The translations under genes and the position numbers were made by a program. 46,510 bases of DNA from an uncultured Erysipelotrichaceae bacterium (GTDB taxonomy: Bacteria > Bacillota_I > Bacilli_A > Erysipelotrichales > Erysipelotrichaceae), in the NCBI GenBank assembly GCA_947649125.1, contig CANSQL010000018.1:1-46510 (forward strand), given 5' to 3'. The notes under the pieces are model-generated. The model saw only the letters and a program-made list of their open reading frames with translations. It did not search any database and was not told the DNA's origin. Position 1 is the stretch's first letter; each line of letters opens with the position of its first letter. Below, one piece after another: positions 45,749 through 46,510 of this stretch.

Positions 45749-46471
45749 ATGACAAATAAAAAAGACGCTATTACAGCGTATATTGAAAATCATATCCAAA
45801 ATAAGCTCTATTCCCCCGGACAAATCATTCCGTCCGAATCCGAATTCTGTCGCTTATTTCATGTTTCACGTATGACGGTAAGAAAAGCACTGGATGAACT
45901 TGTTGCACAAGGCGTGCTGTATAAAGAAAAAGGCAGAGGTACCTTTGTATCACAAAAGCCTCGTTATGCTTCCTTTCAATGCGGCTACGGCTTTAAGCAG
46001 GAAGCATTGCGCAGAGGATTTGTGCCCTCGACAAAAGCTGTCACAATCAATTTAATCAAGGCAGATCATGAATTGGCTGATAAGCTCAAGGTTGAAATCA
46101 ATGAAGCACTGTGGGAGGTAAAGCGAATTCGCTGTATCAATGATATTCCGGTAGTTTATGTACATGAATATTATATCTATCATCAATGTGAGGATTTAAC
46201 GATAACGATTGCCGCAGAATCAATTTACGACCATTTGGCAAAAAAGAACATCAGCTTTGCGTTTGCCGATCAGCGACTAGAGGCAATTTTATGTCCTGAG
46301 GAGATTGCGAATGACCTGCATATTTCAGATAAGCATCCGGTGCTGTTGATGTCGGTGCTGGCCTATATGAAAAACGGTGTGCCGTTTAACTATGGTTTGG
46401 AATACTATGTAAGCGATCAGCTGCCGCTGATTCAATCGATCTATAATAAAAATAATGGTAATGTAAACTAG
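45749..46471 (+). CDS. GntR/HutC-family transcriptional regulator
   Basis: A 240-residue repressor-type protein. The winged-helix domain (about 1-70) has QIIPSESEFCRLFHVSRMTVRK and GVLYKEKGRGTFV, the GntR signature. A UTRA ligand-binding domain fills about 90-235 (VKRIRCINDIPVVYVHEYYI, PVLLMSVLAYMKNGVPFNY). The ligand is often a sugar phosphate or an amino compound. The start is placed at Met 45749 after CGGAGG. The frame is open to 45638, but these codons would lie across the operator and promoter. It is divergent from the ceramidase-like/SIS operon, which it probably represses along with itself. Confidence 0.93.
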   Translation: MTNKKDAITAYIENHIQNKLYSPGQIIPSESEFCRLFHVSRMTVRKALDELVAQGVLYKEKGRGTFVSQKPRYASFQCGYGFKQEALRRGFVPSTKAVTINLIKADHELADKLKVEINEALWEVKRIRCINDIPVVYVHEYYIYHQCEDLTITIAAESIYDHLAKKNISFAFADQRLEAILCPEEIANDLHISDKHPVLLMSVLAYMKNGVPFNYGLEYYVSDQLPLIQSIYNKNNGNVN

Positions 46472-46510
46472 TGAGTGGTTTTAAGAAACTCCGCTTTAAA
46501 CTAGTAAGTG
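46465..46510. repeat. Direct repeat of about 33-nt period at right edge
   Basis: AAACTAGTGAGTG (46465-46477) recurs as AAACTAGTAAGTG (46498-46510) at a 33-nt step, one base different, ending exactly at the window edge. Only two copies are visible. Confidence 0.45.

Overview
The window is about 46.5 kb of low-to-moderate GC chromosomal DNA from a Gram-positive bacterium of the Firmicutes. Several features point this way: PolC-type DNA polymerase III, a yunC-yunB sporulation-type gene pair, KtrAB, type III glutamine synthetase, strong AGGAGG ribosome binding sites, and surface proteins with sortase-type C-termini. A V/A-type ATPase together with very large mucin- or glycan-directed glycosidases suggests a gut anaerobe, possibly of the Erysipelotrichia. 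That placement is inference from gene content; no search was run.

Layout, left to right. (1) 1-4280: the 5' part of a secreted protein of unknown function running off the left edge, a small unknown protein, a thioredoxin-like lipoprotein, and the overlapping yunC-yunB pair. A structured intergenic stretch lies at 2368-2530. (2) 4278-6379: the ktrB-ktrA potassium uptake operon. (3) 6550-7183: seven tRNA genes transcribed leftward in the order Arg, Pro, Met, Ile2(CAU), Ser, fMet, Phe. (4) 7377-16028: a complete nine-gene V/A-ATPase operon (G/H-like, C, I, K, F, E, A, B, D), also leftward. (5) 16268-21252: an RluA-type pseudouridine synthase, a rightward pair of nuclease-fused DinG-like helicase and DUF218 membrane protein, and a HAD phosphatase. 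(6) 21368-38964: a GH20 and a GH84 hexosaminidase of about 1,900 and 2,270 residues, both wall-anchored. They flank a rubrerythrin/rubredoxin operon, glutamine synthetase III and a MATE exporter. (7) 39111-46471: polC, then a GntR/HutC-controlled operon of a cytosolic ceramidase-like amidase and a SIS-domain sugar-phosphate protein.

How the parts work together. The two wall-bound hexosaminidases appear to be co-regulated: both carry the same 11-bp element exactly 75 nt before the start codon and 38 nt before a TATAAT box. This suggests one activator controlling removal of terminal GlcNAc-type sugars from host glycans. The ceramidase-like/SIS operon looks like a separate catabolic unit. Its repressor gene is divergent, and a perfect 16-bp palindrome sits inside the operon's -35/-10 spacer. 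The MATE exporter has a leader with a terminator and a competing hairpin, a layout typical of attenuation.

The most interesting points are the shared glycosidase promoter element, the ceramidase-like/SIS/GntR module, the MATE attenuator, the TPNTG sorting signals, a candidate sigma-E promoter for yunCB, and unexplained structured DNA at 1499-1650 and 2368-2530. No CRISPR array, complete insertion sequence, rRNA or phage genes were seen.
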